From positions 744,001 to 808,000 of the forward strand of contig NZ_CP011120.1 of assembly GCF_001628715.1 (NCBI RefSeq): a DNA stretch of 64,000 nt, given 5' to 3'. The translations under genes and the position numbers were made by a program. Positions 9,810 to 18,140 of this stretch are shown in pieces; position 1 is the stretch's first letter; every line of letters begins with the position of its first letter. A model generated the notes under the pieces. That model worked only from the letters and a program-made list of their open reading frames with translations. It had not been told where the DNA came from and searched no databases. Source of the DNA: Acetobacter oryzifermentans (GTDB lineage: Bacteria > Pseudomonadota > Alphaproteobacteria > Acetobacterales > Acetobacteraceae).

Positions 9810-10064
9810 ATGCGTGATCCTGCATCCATGTGGAACGAACCCTACCTTGAAACATGTTGCCGCGCCGCGCTGCACAGGCTTTGCCTTGCGGGGGATGCAG
9901 GCCGCCCAACTGGCATGAAGGATGATCCCTGCCTGACACGTCTGGCTGGTAAGGGCCTTGCGCAGCAGAATGCACAGGGGCGTTTTTTTATTACCGATGA
10001 AGGCACAGCCCGCCACGCCAGCGATGTGCTGAAGCAGGAAAAGCTCCACACCAAAAAACCATGA
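9810..10064 (+). CDS. Small conserved-looking protein coupled to a LexA-like regulator
   Basis: This is an 84-aa protein I cannot name. Its C-terminal half (LTRLAGKGLA, then GRFFITDEGTARHASDVL) reads like a short winged-helix or MarR-type beta-wing with a DEG turn, so a small DNA-binding protein is possible. The stop overlaps the next start in ATGA (10061-10064), which supports it being a real, translationally coupled gene. No clear ribosome binding site precedes ATG 9810; ATG 9828 is an alternative. It probably works with, or regulates, the downstream repressor-like protein. Confidence 0.6.
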   Translation: MRDPASMWNEPYLETCCRAALHRLCLAGDAGRPTGMKDDPCLTRLAGKGLAQQNAQGRFFITDEGTARHASDVLKQEKLHTKKP

Positions 10065-10705
10065 TACCGGCAGAGCGCATATGGCACGCACTGGATACGC
10101 TGGCGCAGGAGCGAGGGCTTACGCCCTCTGGCTTGGCGCGGGCAGCGGGGCTGGATGCCACGACCTTTAACCCCTCGCGCCGCCATACGGGGCATGGCGT
10201 GTGGCGCTGGCCTGCGCTGCCAAGCCTGCTGCGTGCGCTGGATGTGTTGCGTGTTTCCCTCGCTCAGTTTGAGGCCCATCTCTGGGGGTATGAACAACCA
10301 GATGGGGCAAAAACTCCGGCACCATGCTTTATGCGCAGCTTGCCGCTTTCATGGTTGGATCAGGGCGGCGTGCTGGATCGTGCAGGCCTGCCCGCCGGAG
10401 GATTGTGGGAGCAGGAGGAAACATTTTTCAGCCTGCCGTCATCTTCGGCCTATATGTTGCGGGTAGATACGGAAGGCATGGAACCCATATTGCGGCTGGG
10501 TTGTTCCTTGGTGGTGCAACCTGCCTTGCACCCACGTGGGGCAGACCGCGTGGTGCTGATACGCGCAGGGCAAGCCCCGGTGGTGGGCATTTTGCAAGAA
10601 AAACCTGTGCGGGCTATTCAGCCCTTTGGGCGCAGCGCCTTGCAACCTGTGCCCGCGGCCGCTGCTGGCGTATGGCTGCACCGTATTGTGCTGATATCTG
10701 GCTAA
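10061..10705 (+). CDS. HTH / LexA-CI-like (S24 fold) regulator without protease dyad
   Basis: This 214-aa protein has an N-terminal helix-turn-helix-like region (about residues 5-70, with LTPSGLARAAGLDATTFN) and a C-terminal S24/LexA-like beta domain from about residue 125. At the usual catalytic motif (V-x-G-D-S-M-x-P) it reads VDTEGMEP, with G139 in place of the nucleophilic serine. The region where the general-base lysine normally follows reads VVGIL. It therefore probably cannot cleave itself and may act as a ligand- or partner-controlled repressor. It overlaps the upstream 84-aa gene by 4 nt. Targets are unknown; the pair itself and gcd or lepA are the nearest candidates. Confidence 0.8.
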   Translation: MIPAERIWHALDTLAQERGLTPSGLARAAGLDATTFNPSRRHTGHGVWRWPALPSLLRALDVLRVSLAQFEAHLWGYEQPDGAKTPAPCFMRSLPLSWLDQGGVLDRAGLPAGGLWEQEETFFSLPSSSAYMLRVDTEGMEPILRLGCSLVVQPALHPRGADRVVLIRAGQAPVVGILQEKPVRAIQPFGRSALQPVPAAAAGVWLHRIVLISG

Positions 10706-10830
10706 AAAACAGGCTGCGGGCTGGTGCCAAATGCGGCAGTGTGCGCAATAGGGAAAAAATTTATCTGATAATGGCCCAAGCCCGTGCGGAAGCGGCTGAC
10801 TTTTCTTTCCGTTTCGCTTAAAGGAGCAGC

Positions 10831-12636
10831 ATGACCGATACACCCCTTTCGCTCATCCGCAATTTTTCCATCATCGCACATATCGATCATGGGAAATCCA
10901 CTCTGGCTGACCGCCTGATTCAGGCGTGCGGTGCCCTAACCGCGCGTGAAATGACCAATCAGGTTCTGGACAACATGGATCTGGAGCGTGAGCGTGGCAT
11001 TACCATTAAGGCGCAAACCGTCCGGCTGACCTATCCGGCCAAGGATGGCAACACCTATGTGCTGAACCTGATGGATACCCCCGGACACGTGGACTTTGCT
11101 TACGAAGTCAGCCGGTCTTTGGCGGCGTGCGAAGGTTCTTTGCTGGTGGTGGATGCCTCTCAGGGGGTGGAAGCGCAAACACTGGCCAACGTGTATCAGG
11201 CCATTGATGCCAACCACGAAATTGTGCCCGTGCTCAACAAGGTGGATCTGCCCGCAGCAGAGCCTGAGCGCGTAAAGGCCCAGATTGAAGAAGTTATTGG
11301 TATTCCGGCTGATGATGCGGTGGAAATTTCCGCCAAAACCGGCCTGAATATTGAAGGCGTGCTGGAAGCCGTTGTAACCCGCCTGCCACCTCCAACAGGT
11401 GATGCGGAAAAGCCCTTGCAGGCCATGCTGATTGATAGCTGGTACGACCCGTATCTGGGTGTGATCGTGCTGGTGCGTATTAAGGAAGGGCGGCTCAAGC
11501 GCGGCATGAAAGTGCGCATGATGTCCTCCGGCGCTGTGCATCAGGTGGATCAGGTGGGCGTGTTTGCCCCGCGCATGACCAGTGTTGAAAGCCTTGGTCC
11601 GGGTGAAATGGGCTTTATCAACGCGGCTATTAAAACCGTGGCAGACTGTAATGTGGGTGATACCATTACAGATGATCGCCGCCCGGCAGAAAAGCCCTTG
11701 CCGGGGTTCAAACCCTCCATTCCCGTGGTGTGGTGTGGCCTCTACCCCGTTGTGGCCGATGACTTTGAAAAACTGCGCGATAGCCTTGCCAAGCTGCGTC
11801 TGAACGATGCCTCCTTCCACTATGAGGCTGAAACATCCGCAGCCCTTGGTTTTGGGTTCCGTTGTGGCTTCCTTGGCCTGCTGCATCTGGAAATTATTCA
11901 GGAACGTCTGTCGCGCGAATTCGATCTGGATCTCATCGCAACAGCGCCTTCCGTGGTGTACAAAATCACCCGCACCAATGGTGAGCGGGAAGAACTGCAC
12001 AACCCGGCGGATATGCCCGATTCCTCCCTGATTGAAACCATTGAGGAACCGTGGATTAAAGCCACCATCATGGTGCCAGATGAATATCTAGGCGCGGTGC
12101 TTACGCTGTGCACAGAACGGCGCGGCGTGCAGGTAGATCTGACCTATGTGGGCAGCCGTGCGATGGCGGTATATCGCCTGCCACTGAACGAAGTGGTGTT
12201 TGATTTCTATGACCGCCTGAAATCTCTTACCCGTGGCTACGCCAGCTTTGATTACCAGATGGATGGGTATGAGGAGAGTGACCTCGTGCGTATTTCCATT
12301 CTGGTTAATCAGGAGCCAGTGGATGCACTGTCCTTTATTGCGCACCGCACGGCGGCGGAATCTCGCGGGCGTTCGATTTGCGCACGCTTGAAGGATTTGA
12401 TTCCCCGCCAGTTGTTTAAAATCGCCATTCAGGCCGCTATTGGCAGTAAGGTGATTGCGCGTGAAACCATTGGCGCACTTTCCAAGGATGTAACGGCCAA
12501 GTGTTATGGTGGTGATATCTCCCGTAAGCGCAAACTTCTGGAAAAGCAGAAGGAAGGTAAAAAGCGCATGCGGCAGTTTGGTAAGGTGGAAATTCCGCAA
12601 AGCGCCTTCTTGGCTGCGCTTAAAATGGAACACTGA
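10831..12636 (+). CDS. lepA: Elongation factor 4 (LepA), translational GTPase
   Basis: This ribosome-associated GTPase back-translocates or helps initiate translation under stress. The 601-aa protein matches the family length (about 600). It carries the P-loop AHIDHGKST, switch region [24 protein letters not shown] and SAKTG, then EF-G-like domains III and V and the LepA-specific C-terminal domain ending in [18 protein letters not shown]. Strong SD AAAGGAG precedes ATG 10831. A structured RNA element starts right after its stop codon, ahead of metX. Confidence 0.98.
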   Translation: MTDTPLSLIRNFSIIAHIDHGKSTLADRLIQACGALTAREMTNQVLDNMDLERERGITIKAQTVRLTYPAKDGNTYVLNLMDTPGHVDFAYEVSRSLAACEGSLLVVDASQGVEAQTLANVYQAIDANHEIVPVLNKVDLPAAEPERVKAQIEEVIGIPADDAVEISAKTGLNIEGVLEAVVTRLPPPTGDAEKPLQAMLIDSWYDPYLGVIVLVRIKEGRLKRGMKVRMMSSGAVHQVDQVGVFAPRMTSVESLGPGEMGFINAAIKTVADCNVGDTITDDRRPAEKPLPGFKPSIPVVWCGLYPVVADDFEKLRDSLAKLRLNDASFHYEAETSAALGFGFRCGFLGLLHLEIIQERLSREFDLDLIATAPSVVYKITRTNGEREELHNPADMPDSSLIETIEEPWIKATIMVPDEYLGAVLTLCTERRGVQVDLTYVGSRAMAVYRLPLNEVVFDFYDRLKSLTRGYASFDYQMDGYEESDLVRISILVNQEPVDALSFIAHRTAAESRGRSICARLKDLIPRQLFKIAIQAAIGSKVIARETIGALSKDVTAKCYGGDISRKRKLLEKQKEGKKRMRQFGKVEIPQSAFLAALKMEH

Positions 12637-12637
12637 A

Positions 12638-12715
12638 ACAGGACCGGGCGGAACTTTCCAGCACATCGGGCGTAACAGGGCAGGGCCGTTGGAAACCGGA
12701 CTTGCCTTGTCCTGT
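12638..12715 (+). promoter_or_regulatory. Structured, possibly pseudoknotted RNA leader upstream of metX
   Basis: A closing 7-bp stem pairs ACAGGAC (12638-12644) with GTCCTGT (12709-12715). Inside it CGG (12645-12647) pairs with CCG (12696-12698), and TTTCCA (12655-12660) pairs with TGGAAA (12690-12695). Loop bases 12677-12682 can pair with 12703-12708 in the 3' bulge (6 pairs including one wobble), forming a pseudoknot. No T-run follows. It lies between lepA and metX and does not show the SAM-II signature I know (a GCTAAA-type tail). It is a candidate cis-regulator of metX-metW; function is inference. Confidence 0.4.
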
Positions 12716-12762
12716 AAACGTCCGTATGCCGGAGGGGATTGTTTGGAGCATTCGGCGTTTTT

Positions 12763-13938
12763 ATGAACAGCACAACACCCTTGGCCATTGGTGAACAGCA
12801 GCATGTCCGGTTTGCCGAAGGGCTGGGGCTGGATTGCGGCGTTACCCTTGCCCCTGTTGATATTGCCTACCGCACCTATGGCACGCTTTCAGAAAAGCGG
12901 GATAACGCCATCCTGATCTGCCATGCCTTTACGGGGGACCAGTACGTAGCGGAAGAACACCCGCTTACGGGCAAACCCGGTTGGTGGAGCCGGATGGTTG
13001 GGCCGGGAAAGCCTATTGATACCAACAGGTTTTTTGTTATCTGCTCTAACGTGTTGGGGGGCTGCATGGGCAGCACCGGCCCGCGCTCTACCCGCACAGA
13101 TGCCCAAGGCAATGGCACGGAGCTTTGGGGTACGGCGTTTCCGCCCATTACCATCCGCGATATGGTGCGTGCGCAGCACAAACTTGTGCGGGCTTTGGGC
13201 ATAGAAAAACTGTTTGCCGTTATTGGCGGTTCCATGGGTGGCATGCAGGTGCTGGAATGGACAGTGACCTACCCACAGATGATGCTGGCAGCCATGCCCA
13301 TTGCCACAGCGCCCTTCCATTCCGCCCAGAACATTGCGTTTAACGAGGTGGGGCGGCAGGCTATTATAGCAGATCCAGACTGGCGCGGTGGCCGCTATTG
13401 GGCGGATGATGTTGTGCCTGCCCGTGGTTTGGCTGTGGCCCGCATGATGGGCCATATCACCTATCTTTCGGAAGAAGCCTTAACGCGCAAATTTGGCCGC
13501 CGTATGCGGCGCGGGCCTGTTGGTGGGCAGGGGCCAGAAGGCCCTGTTTCCATGTTCAGCGATATTTTTGAGGTGGAATCCTATCTGCGTTATCAGGGTT
13601 CTACCTTTGTACGGCGGTTTGATGCCAACTCCTACCTCAGCATTACCCGTGCGATGGATTGGTTTGATATTGCCGCAGACCATGATGGCGAACTTACACA
13701 CGCTTTTGCGGGTACGCCGGTGCGGTTTTGTGTGGTGTCGTTCTCGTCCGATTGGTTGTTTCCCACATCGGCTGCCCGTACGTTGGTGCGTGCGCTCAAT
13801 CGGGCGGCGGCCAATGTCTCGTTTGTAGAAATAGAAACAGACAAGGGGCACGATGCCTTTTTGCTGGAAGAACCGGATTTTGACCGCACGGTACGTGGTT
13901 TTCTGTGTGGTGTGGCCGAACATGCGGGGCTTGCCTGA
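12763..13938 (+). CDS. metX: Homoserine O-acetyltransferase
   Basis: This protein transfers acetyl from acetyl-CoA to homoserine, the first committed step of methionine synthesis. It is an alpha/beta-hydrolase of 391 aa from ATG 12763. Visible are the oxyanion segment [12 protein letters not shown], the nucleophile elbow [19 protein letters not shown] with the acid residue, and [10 protein letters not shown] with the catalytic histidine. An upstream in-frame TTG (12739) sits 1 nt after GGAGGGG and is unlikely. GGAG at 12745-12748 is a distant SD for ATG 12763. The stop overlaps the metW start, the usual metX-metW pair. A structured leader lies upstream. Confidence 0.95.
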   Translation: MNSTTPLAIGEQQHVRFAEGLGLDCGVTLAPVDIAYRTYGTLSEKRDNAILICHAFTGDQYVAEEHPLTGKPGWWSRMVGPGKPIDTNRFFVICSNVLGGCMGSTGPRSTRTDAQGNGTELWGTAFPPITIRDMVRAQHKLVRALGIEKLFAVIGGSMGGMQVLEWTVTYPQMMLAAMPIATAPFHSAQNIAFNEVGRQAIIADPDWRGGRYWADDVVPARGLAVARMMGHITYLSEEALTRKFGRRMRRGPVGGQGPEGPVSMFSDIFEVESYLRYQGSTFVRRFDANSYLSITRAMDWFDIAADHDGELTHAFAGTPVRFCVVSFSSDWLFPTSAARTLVRALNRAAANVSFVEIETDKGHDAFLLEEPDFDRTVRGFLCGVAEHAGLA

Positions 13939-14543
13939 TGCGCCTTGACCAGCGGCTTATTGCCGAAATGATAGCCCCCGGCACCCGTGTGCTGGATATT
14001 GGCAGCGGAGATGGTACGCTTATTGACCATCTGTTCCGCTACCGTGGGTGTGATGCGCGCGGTATTGAGCTGAACATGGAGCTTGTTACCAAGTCTGTCG
14101 CACATGGGCTGCCCGTGGTGCATGGGGATGCCGACCACGATCTGGCGCATTATCCGCACCACGCGTTTGATTATGTGGTGCTGCAACGTACCTTGCAGGC
14201 TGTTGCGCGCCCGCGGGAAGTGCTGCGGCAAATGTTGCGTATTGGGCGGCACGCTATTGTCTCATTTCCCAATTTTGGGCATTGGCAGTTGCGGCTTAAA
14301 CTGCTGCTGAGCGGCCGCATGCCCATGACATCTGTGTGGCACACACCGTGGTATGAAACCCCAAACATCCACCCCTGTACCATTCGGGATTTTCTGGAAC
14401 TGTGTAAGCAGGATGGCTACATTGTAGAGCAATGGATGGCTGTGGATGAGGAAGGGGAGCGTGCCCCGTGGCGGCGCTCTATCCGAATGGCAAACCTGTT
14501 TGGCGAGCAAGCTCTTTTCCTGCTCCGGCGCCGAAATGACTAG
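13938..14543 (+). CDS. metW: MetW, methionine biosynthesis methyltransferase-fold protein
   Basis: The 201-aa protein starts at an ATG overlapping the metX stop (TGATG), indicating translational coupling. It has a class I SAM-binding motif VLDIGSGDGTLI near residue 20 and the MetW-typical FPNFGHW segment. MetW is known from several bacteria as the obligate partner of MetX in homoserine acetylation, so both proteins probably act as one enzyme. A long AT-rich intergenic region follows, with no obvious terminator. Confidence 0.95.
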   Translation: MRLDQRLIAEMIAPGTRVLDIGSGDGTLIDHLFRYRGCDARGIELNMELVTKSVAHGLPVVHGDADHDLAHYPHHAFDYVVLQRTLQAVARPREVLRQMLRIGRHAIVSFPNFGHWQLRLKLLLSGRMPMTSVWHTPWYETPNIHPCTIRDFLELCKQDGYIVEQWMAVDEEGERAPWRRSIRMANLFGEQALFLLRRRND

Positions 14544-14999
14544 GGTTTGAAGGCTTGCTGCCAATAAGTTGCCTAAAAATAATGTTAGATTTATGCCTTT
14601 TTTGTGAAGATCTTCCGAAATTTCCTAAATAGGAATATTTCAAAAATACCTTTAAGATATCAGCAATAAACTTTCAAATGCGGCAATGTTATAACGATTT
14701 TTCACCCGATTTCTAAAAATTCCTCAACATTACACGAACATCATTTTAGGACTAATATGGTACGGAAGCCTTGCGAGGTTTGGGAAGTCCCCTTATATAC
14801 AGCTTTACAAGGTTTATAAGGAACGAACGCAGTTCAAAAATTTCCTTTATGGATCTTGATGTGTTCAAAATTTTGTGGGCGCTCAGCTACAAGCCGGTGC
14901 AAAAATGTTCCGTGTGCGCCACAAAACATACAGTGCATAACTGAAAAGGGTGCGGTCTCTCGATCTCGTTTTCAGGCTGCACAAATAAGGTTGGCCCTG
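14544..14999 (+). promoter_or_regulatory. 456-nt AT-rich leader of the DEAD-box helicase gene
   Basis: There is no long gene here. The first 280 nt are clearly more AT-rich than the surrounding genes, with many A/T runs suitable for promoters. A hairpin pairs CCTTATA (14791-14797) with TATAAGG (14815-14821) and contains an inner CTT/AAG pairing. It overlaps the end of a 20-codon reading frame that has a good SD. Long leaders are known for cold-induced RNA helicase genes in other bacteria; applying that here is inference. Confidence 0.45.
14757..14819 (+). CDS. Putative 20-codon upstream reading frame (leader peptide)
   Basis: ATG 14757 is preceded by AGGA (14748-14751) at 5-nt spacing. The frame encodes MVRKPCEVWEVPLYTALQGL and stops at TAA 14817. 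Its last codons and stop form part of the 14791-14821 hairpin, so ribosome occupancy could change the fold of the helicase leader. Chance occurrence cannot be excluded. Confidence 0.3.
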   Translation: MVRKPCEVWEVPLYTALQGL

Positions 15000-16322
15000 A
15001 TGACTAAATTTTCCGATCTTGCTCTTGCTCCACCACTGCTGAAGGCATTGGCAGAGCAGGGTTATGATACACCCACTCCTATTCAGGAACGTTCCATCCC
15101 CTATCTGTTGCAGGGGCGTGATCTGCTGGGCCTGGCTCAGACAGGCACAGGCAAAACCGCATCTTTTGCGCTGCCTATTTTGGAACATCTGATTAAAAAC
15201 CCACGTGCAAACACGCCCAAACAGCCGCGCGTTCTGGTGCTGGCGCCTACGCGTGAGCTTGTGGCCCAGATTAGCGATAGCTTTAAAGCTTACGCACGCC
15301 ATATGAAGTTTACGCAGGCCGTGGTGTTTGGTGGCGTGGGGCAGGGCCGACAGGTTGAAGCCATGCGTCGTGGCGTAGATGTGCTGGTGGCTGCGCCGGG
15401 CCGTTTGCTTGATCTGATGGGCCAAGGCTTTATTGATCTGTCTGGTCTGGAAATTCTGGTGCTGGATGAAGCAGACCGCATGCTGGATATGGGGTTTGTG
15501 CGCGATATCCGCCGTATCATGACCTTTGTGCCAGAACAGCGCCAGACGCTTCTGTTCTCCGCCACCATGCCGCGCAGCATTGAAGATCTGGCGGCATCTT
15601 TGCTGAATGATCCGGCACGCGTTGAAGTGGCGCCGCCTTCCAGCACGGTGGATCGTATTCAGCAGGCCGTCATGTTTGTAAATGGCGCGGGTGATAAGCG
15701 CGATGCGCTGCTGAACATGGTGGAATCTCCCAAGGTTTCTCGCGCTGTGGTGTTCACGCTCATGAAGCATGAAGCCAACAAGGTTGCGGAATTTTTGAAC
15801 AAGAACAACGTGGTGGCAGAAGCTATTCACGGCAACAAGTCTCAGGGTGCGCGTGAGCGGGCCATGAAGGGCTTCCGTTCCGGTTCTGTTAAAGTGCTGG
15901 TGGCAACGGATATTGCCGCCCGCGGTATTGATGTGGACGATGTCAGCCACGTGTTTAATTACGATCTGCCAAACGTGCCGGAAAGCTACGTGCACCGCAT
16001 TGGTCGTACAGCACGTGCCGGGCGTGATGGCTGGGCTGTTTCCTTCTGTGATGCAGAACAGCGGGCTTGGCTGCGCGATATTGAACGCACCATTGGCAAA
16101 ACCGTGCCGGTGGTTCGGGATCATCCTTGGCACTCTGATGAAGCAGAAGCTTCCACCATGCGTCCGCCTGTTCTGGGTGGCGGTGGCCGAGGCCGTGGCG
16201 GCCCGCGCGGCGGCGGTGCGCCTCGTGGGGGGGCTCCGGGTGGTGGCCGTGGTGGCCCACGCCGTTCCGGTGGTGGTGCTCGTAATGGTGGCCGTTCCGG
16301 TGCGCCTGCTGGCCGCATGTAA
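15000..16322 (+). CDS. DEAD-box ATP-dependent RNA helicase with Gly/Arg-rich tail
   Basis: The 440-aa RhlE-type helicase remodels RNA structure, for example in ribosome assembly, mRNA decay or cold growth. Motifs in order: F-x9-G-Y-x2-PTPIQ (Q motif), AQTGTGKT (Walker A), PTRELVAQI, LDEADRMLDMGF (DEAD box), SATMP, then helicase_C with ATDIAARGIDV and HRIGRTARAG. From about residue 388 the tail is Gly/Arg-rich (repeated RGG/GGR), an RNA-binding type. I chose ATG 15000 (MTKFSDLAL) because the in-frame extension back to 14856 has atypical composition; AAGG lies 10 nt upstream. A strong terminator follows. Confidence 0.95.
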   Translation: MTKFSDLALAPPLLKALAEQGYDTPTPIQERSIPYLLQGRDLLGLAQTGTGKTASFALPILEHLIKNPRANTPKQPRVLVLAPTRELVAQISDSFKAYARHMKFTQAVVFGGVGQGRQVEAMRRGVDVLVAAPGRLLDLMGQGFIDLSGLEILVLDEADRMLDMGFVRDIRRIMTFVPEQRQTLLFSATMPRSIEDLAASLLNDPARVEVAPPSSTVDRIQQAVMFVNGAGDKRDALLNMVESPKVSRAVVFTLMKHEANKVAEFLNKNNVVAEAIHGNKSQGARERAMKGFRSGSVKVLVATDIAARGIDVDDVSHVFNYDLPNVPESYVHRIGRTARAGRDGWAVSFCDAEQRAWLRDIERTIGKTVPVVRDHPWHSDEAEASTMRPPVLGGGGRGRGGPRGGGAPRGGAPGGGRGGPRRSGGGARNGGRSGAPAGRM

Positions 16323-16351
16323 TATTTCAGGCTGATAGCTTGTAAAATAAG

Positions 16352-16384
16352 GCTGCCGCACCTTTGGGTGCGGCAGCTTTTTTT
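16352..16384 (+). terminator. Intrinsic terminator after the helicase gene
   Basis: Perfect 11-bp stem, 16352-16362 with 16367-16377, tetraloop TTTG, then seven T. An A-rich stretch on the 5' side (16344-16350) could let it also stop transcription of the convergent minus-strand gene that ends at 16396. Confidence 0.92.
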
Positions 16385-16395
16385 GTTTCGGGGCG

Positions 16396-17361
16396 CTATG
16401 GCTGCGGCTGCTCTTTGGCGGATGGCAGTTGCAGCGTGATGGAAACGGGGCAGTGGTCAGAGAGTGTTTGACCGGCTTCTTCTGCCAAAGGAGTTACACG
16501 TAGGGAGTTTGGTATTTTCCATGCCCGTGCGGCTCCGCCCAGAATAATATGATCTATAAAGTAGCTGCCGTTTTGGCAGGGGCTTGCTGTGCCTGCCGTT
16601 ACCAGATCTAGCGGTGCAATGCGTAAAAGCGTGAGAAATAGCGGATCATGCACCGTAAGGTGGCGGTTGAAATCCCCCATAATGGCAAAGGCTTCATGAT
16701 GTTGGGTGCGTGTGGCTACCCAATCATCCAGCACGGCAAATTGCTGCCAAAGGGTTGCGCAGGTGGGGCGTGTGGCATGGGGCAGATTATCCGGGCATCC
16801 GGCTTTAAGATGCACAATCAGAATACGCAGGGTTTGCCCGTTCTGGTGCAGCGTAATATCTAGCCCACTGCGTAAATGATGGTGGGTGACCGGAGCTGTT
16901 GCATAAGTATCCAGCGCTGTAACATCCGGGTTTTGCTCAAACGGAATATCCGCACGTACAGCCAGCGCCGTGTGTTGCAATACATGGTCTTGACTAATGG
17001 AGAGATGATAACGCGCCAATGGAAAAAGCTGCCCGGCACTGGCGGGGCTTTCTATTTCCTGCAAGGCCACAACATCGGCATGCAAATGGGTGGCATAGCT
17101 GGCAAGGCTGGAAATATCAGCAGGGGTGCGGTGGGGGATATCTGGCGGGGCCTGTGCATAGCCGGGGTGAGCCGGATCAAGCAGCCAGTCCAGATTCCAT
17201 GTGCTGAGTTTAAGTGTATCTGCTGCGGTTGCCGAAGTAAAACACAGGCAACACGCAGCAATTACAAAACCACAAAAGAAAAGAGCAGAGCTTTTAGGCG
17301 GCTTTTTCTTCCATCTGTGTAATAACGGCTTTAATCGGCAGGCTTTTGCGTGTTTGTTCAT
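16396..17361 (-). CDS. Secreted endonuclease/exonuclease/phosphatase-fold protein
   Basis: About 321 aa, of the DNase I-like metal-dependent phosphodiesterase superfamily. Superfamily motifs: STWNLDWLL, VVALQEIES (metal-binding Glu), LIVHLKAGC, AIMGDFNRH (Asp/Asn) and TLSDHCPVSI (Asp-His). A hydrophobic segment near residues 30-47 ending in SATAA looks like a signal peptide, so it is probably periplasmic. All plausible ATG starts (17361 or 17394) lie inside the upstream carbonic anhydrase gene, giving a 68-101 nt overlap in another frame. The two genes probably share one transcript. Substrate is unknown: nucleic acid, phosphoinositide-like or other phosphodiester. Confidence 0.85.
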   Translation of the reverse strand: MNKHAKACRLKPLLHRWKKKPPKSSALFFCGFVIAACCLCFTSATAADTLKLSTWNLDWLLDPAHPGYAQAPPDIPHRTPADISSLASYATHLHADVVALQEIESPASAGQLFPLARYHLSISQDHVLQHTALAVRADIPFEQNPDVTALDTYATAPVTHHHLRSGLDITLHQNGQTLRILIVHLKAGCPDNLPHATRPTCATLWQQFAVLDDWVATRTQHHEAFAIMGDFNRHLTVHDPLFLTLLRIAPLDLVTAGTASPCQNGSYFIDHIILGGAARAWKIPNSLRVTPLAEEAGQTLSDHCPVSITLQLPSAKEQPQP

Positions 17362-17980
17362 CCAGCACCGTAATTTCACCGGAGCCGATATCATAAAACC
17401 ACCCTTGCAGGAACAGTGTGCCCTTTGCCAGCCCAGCAGCTACTGCAGGGTGCGTGCGCAAATGGGCCAACTGCAACAGCACGTTTTGTTCTGCAACAGA
17501 ACGCACGGTGGCGGGGCCAACATCTTCGCCCGTAAAGGTGTGCAGGGTGGCCGCACGGGCGGCTTCTGCATTGCGCAGCCATTTGCGCACGGTGGGCATT
17601 TTATCCAGCCCGTTTTTTTCTGGTTCCAGCAGGGCCTTCATGGCGCCGCAATCAGAATGGCCGCACACAATAATGGTAGAAACCCCAAGGCCCAGAACAG
17701 CGTATTCCACTGCGGAGGACACACCACCCAGCATTTCACCATATGCAGGTACAAGGTTGCCAATATTGCGCAAAATAAACAGATCACCCGGCCCTGTCTG
17801 GGTGATAAGGTTGGGGTTAATGCGGCTATCTGCGCATGCAATAAACAAAGCTTCCGGGGCTTGTCCTTTTGCCAGATTGGTAAACAGTTCTTTTTTGGCA
17901 GGAAAAATTTCGGTGTTGAAGTGCTCAACCCCACGCAGCAGGGAAAGAAGGCTGCTTCTGGCTTCAGAACATGAGGGCAT
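17294..17980 (-). CDS. Beta-class carbonic anhydrase
   Basis: This protein interconverts CO2 and bicarbonate. The 228-aa protein has zinc ligands C49 (IACADSR, with the D51/R53 dyad), H108 and C111 (VCGHSDCGAMK), the family-typical FILRNIGNLV and GGVSSAVEYAVLGLGV. Length is normal for the family. Bicarbonate supply for carboxylases or pH homeostasis are the likely roles. No signal peptide is seen, so it is cytoplasmic. Its 3' end overlaps the start of the downstream EEP-fold gene. Confidence 0.96.
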   Translation of the reverse strand: MPSCSEARSSLLSLLRGVEHFNTEIFPAKKELFTNLAKGQAPEALFIACADSRINPNLITQTGPGDLFILRNIGNLVPAYGEMLGGVSSAVEYAVLGLGVSTIIVCGHSDCGAMKALLEPEKNGLDKMPTVRKWLRNAEAARAATLHTFTGEDVGPATVRSVAEQNVLLQLAHLRTHPAVAAGLAKGTLFLQGWFYDIGSGEITVLDEQTRKSLPIKAVITQMEEKAA

Positions 17981-18090
17981 ATAAAAACTCCGGCAAATTA
18001 TTATGTCGGTTCACCCTTGAAACAAAGGGCTTCAACAATGGTGACGGTTAAATAACGGCAAGACAACCTTAAGAGTTTTGCACGCAGATG

Positions 18091-18127
18091 AAAAAAAATG
18101 CCACCCTCTGTTGGAAGGTGGCATTTT
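18091..18127 (-). terminator. Intrinsic terminator after the NYN-domain gene
   Basis: The minus-strand hairpin pairs 18117-18127 with 18095-18105 (perfect 11 bp) and is followed by a run of T (the A-run at 18091-18098 on the plus strand). It lies 13 nt past the stop of the NYN gene. Confidence 0.88.
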
Positions 18128-18140
18128 GCGTGTTGCGCGC

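Noticed and set aside
10936..12000. 354-codon minus-strand frame opposite lepA
   Set aside because: Shadow of a highly conserved gene, no recognisable domain.
12638..12715. Assignment of the metX leader as a known SAM-II or SAM-I riboswitch
   Set aside because: The conserved sequences I know for those classes are not seen, so I describe only structure.
14856..14999. 48-codon N-terminal extension of the helicase
   Set aside because: In frame and open, but with Cys/Arg-rich unusual composition; the family start MTKFSDLAL lies at 15000.
14883..16361. 492-codon minus-strand frame opposite the DEAD-box helicase
   Set aside because: Shadow of the helicase codon usage; His/Gln-rich composition without motifs.
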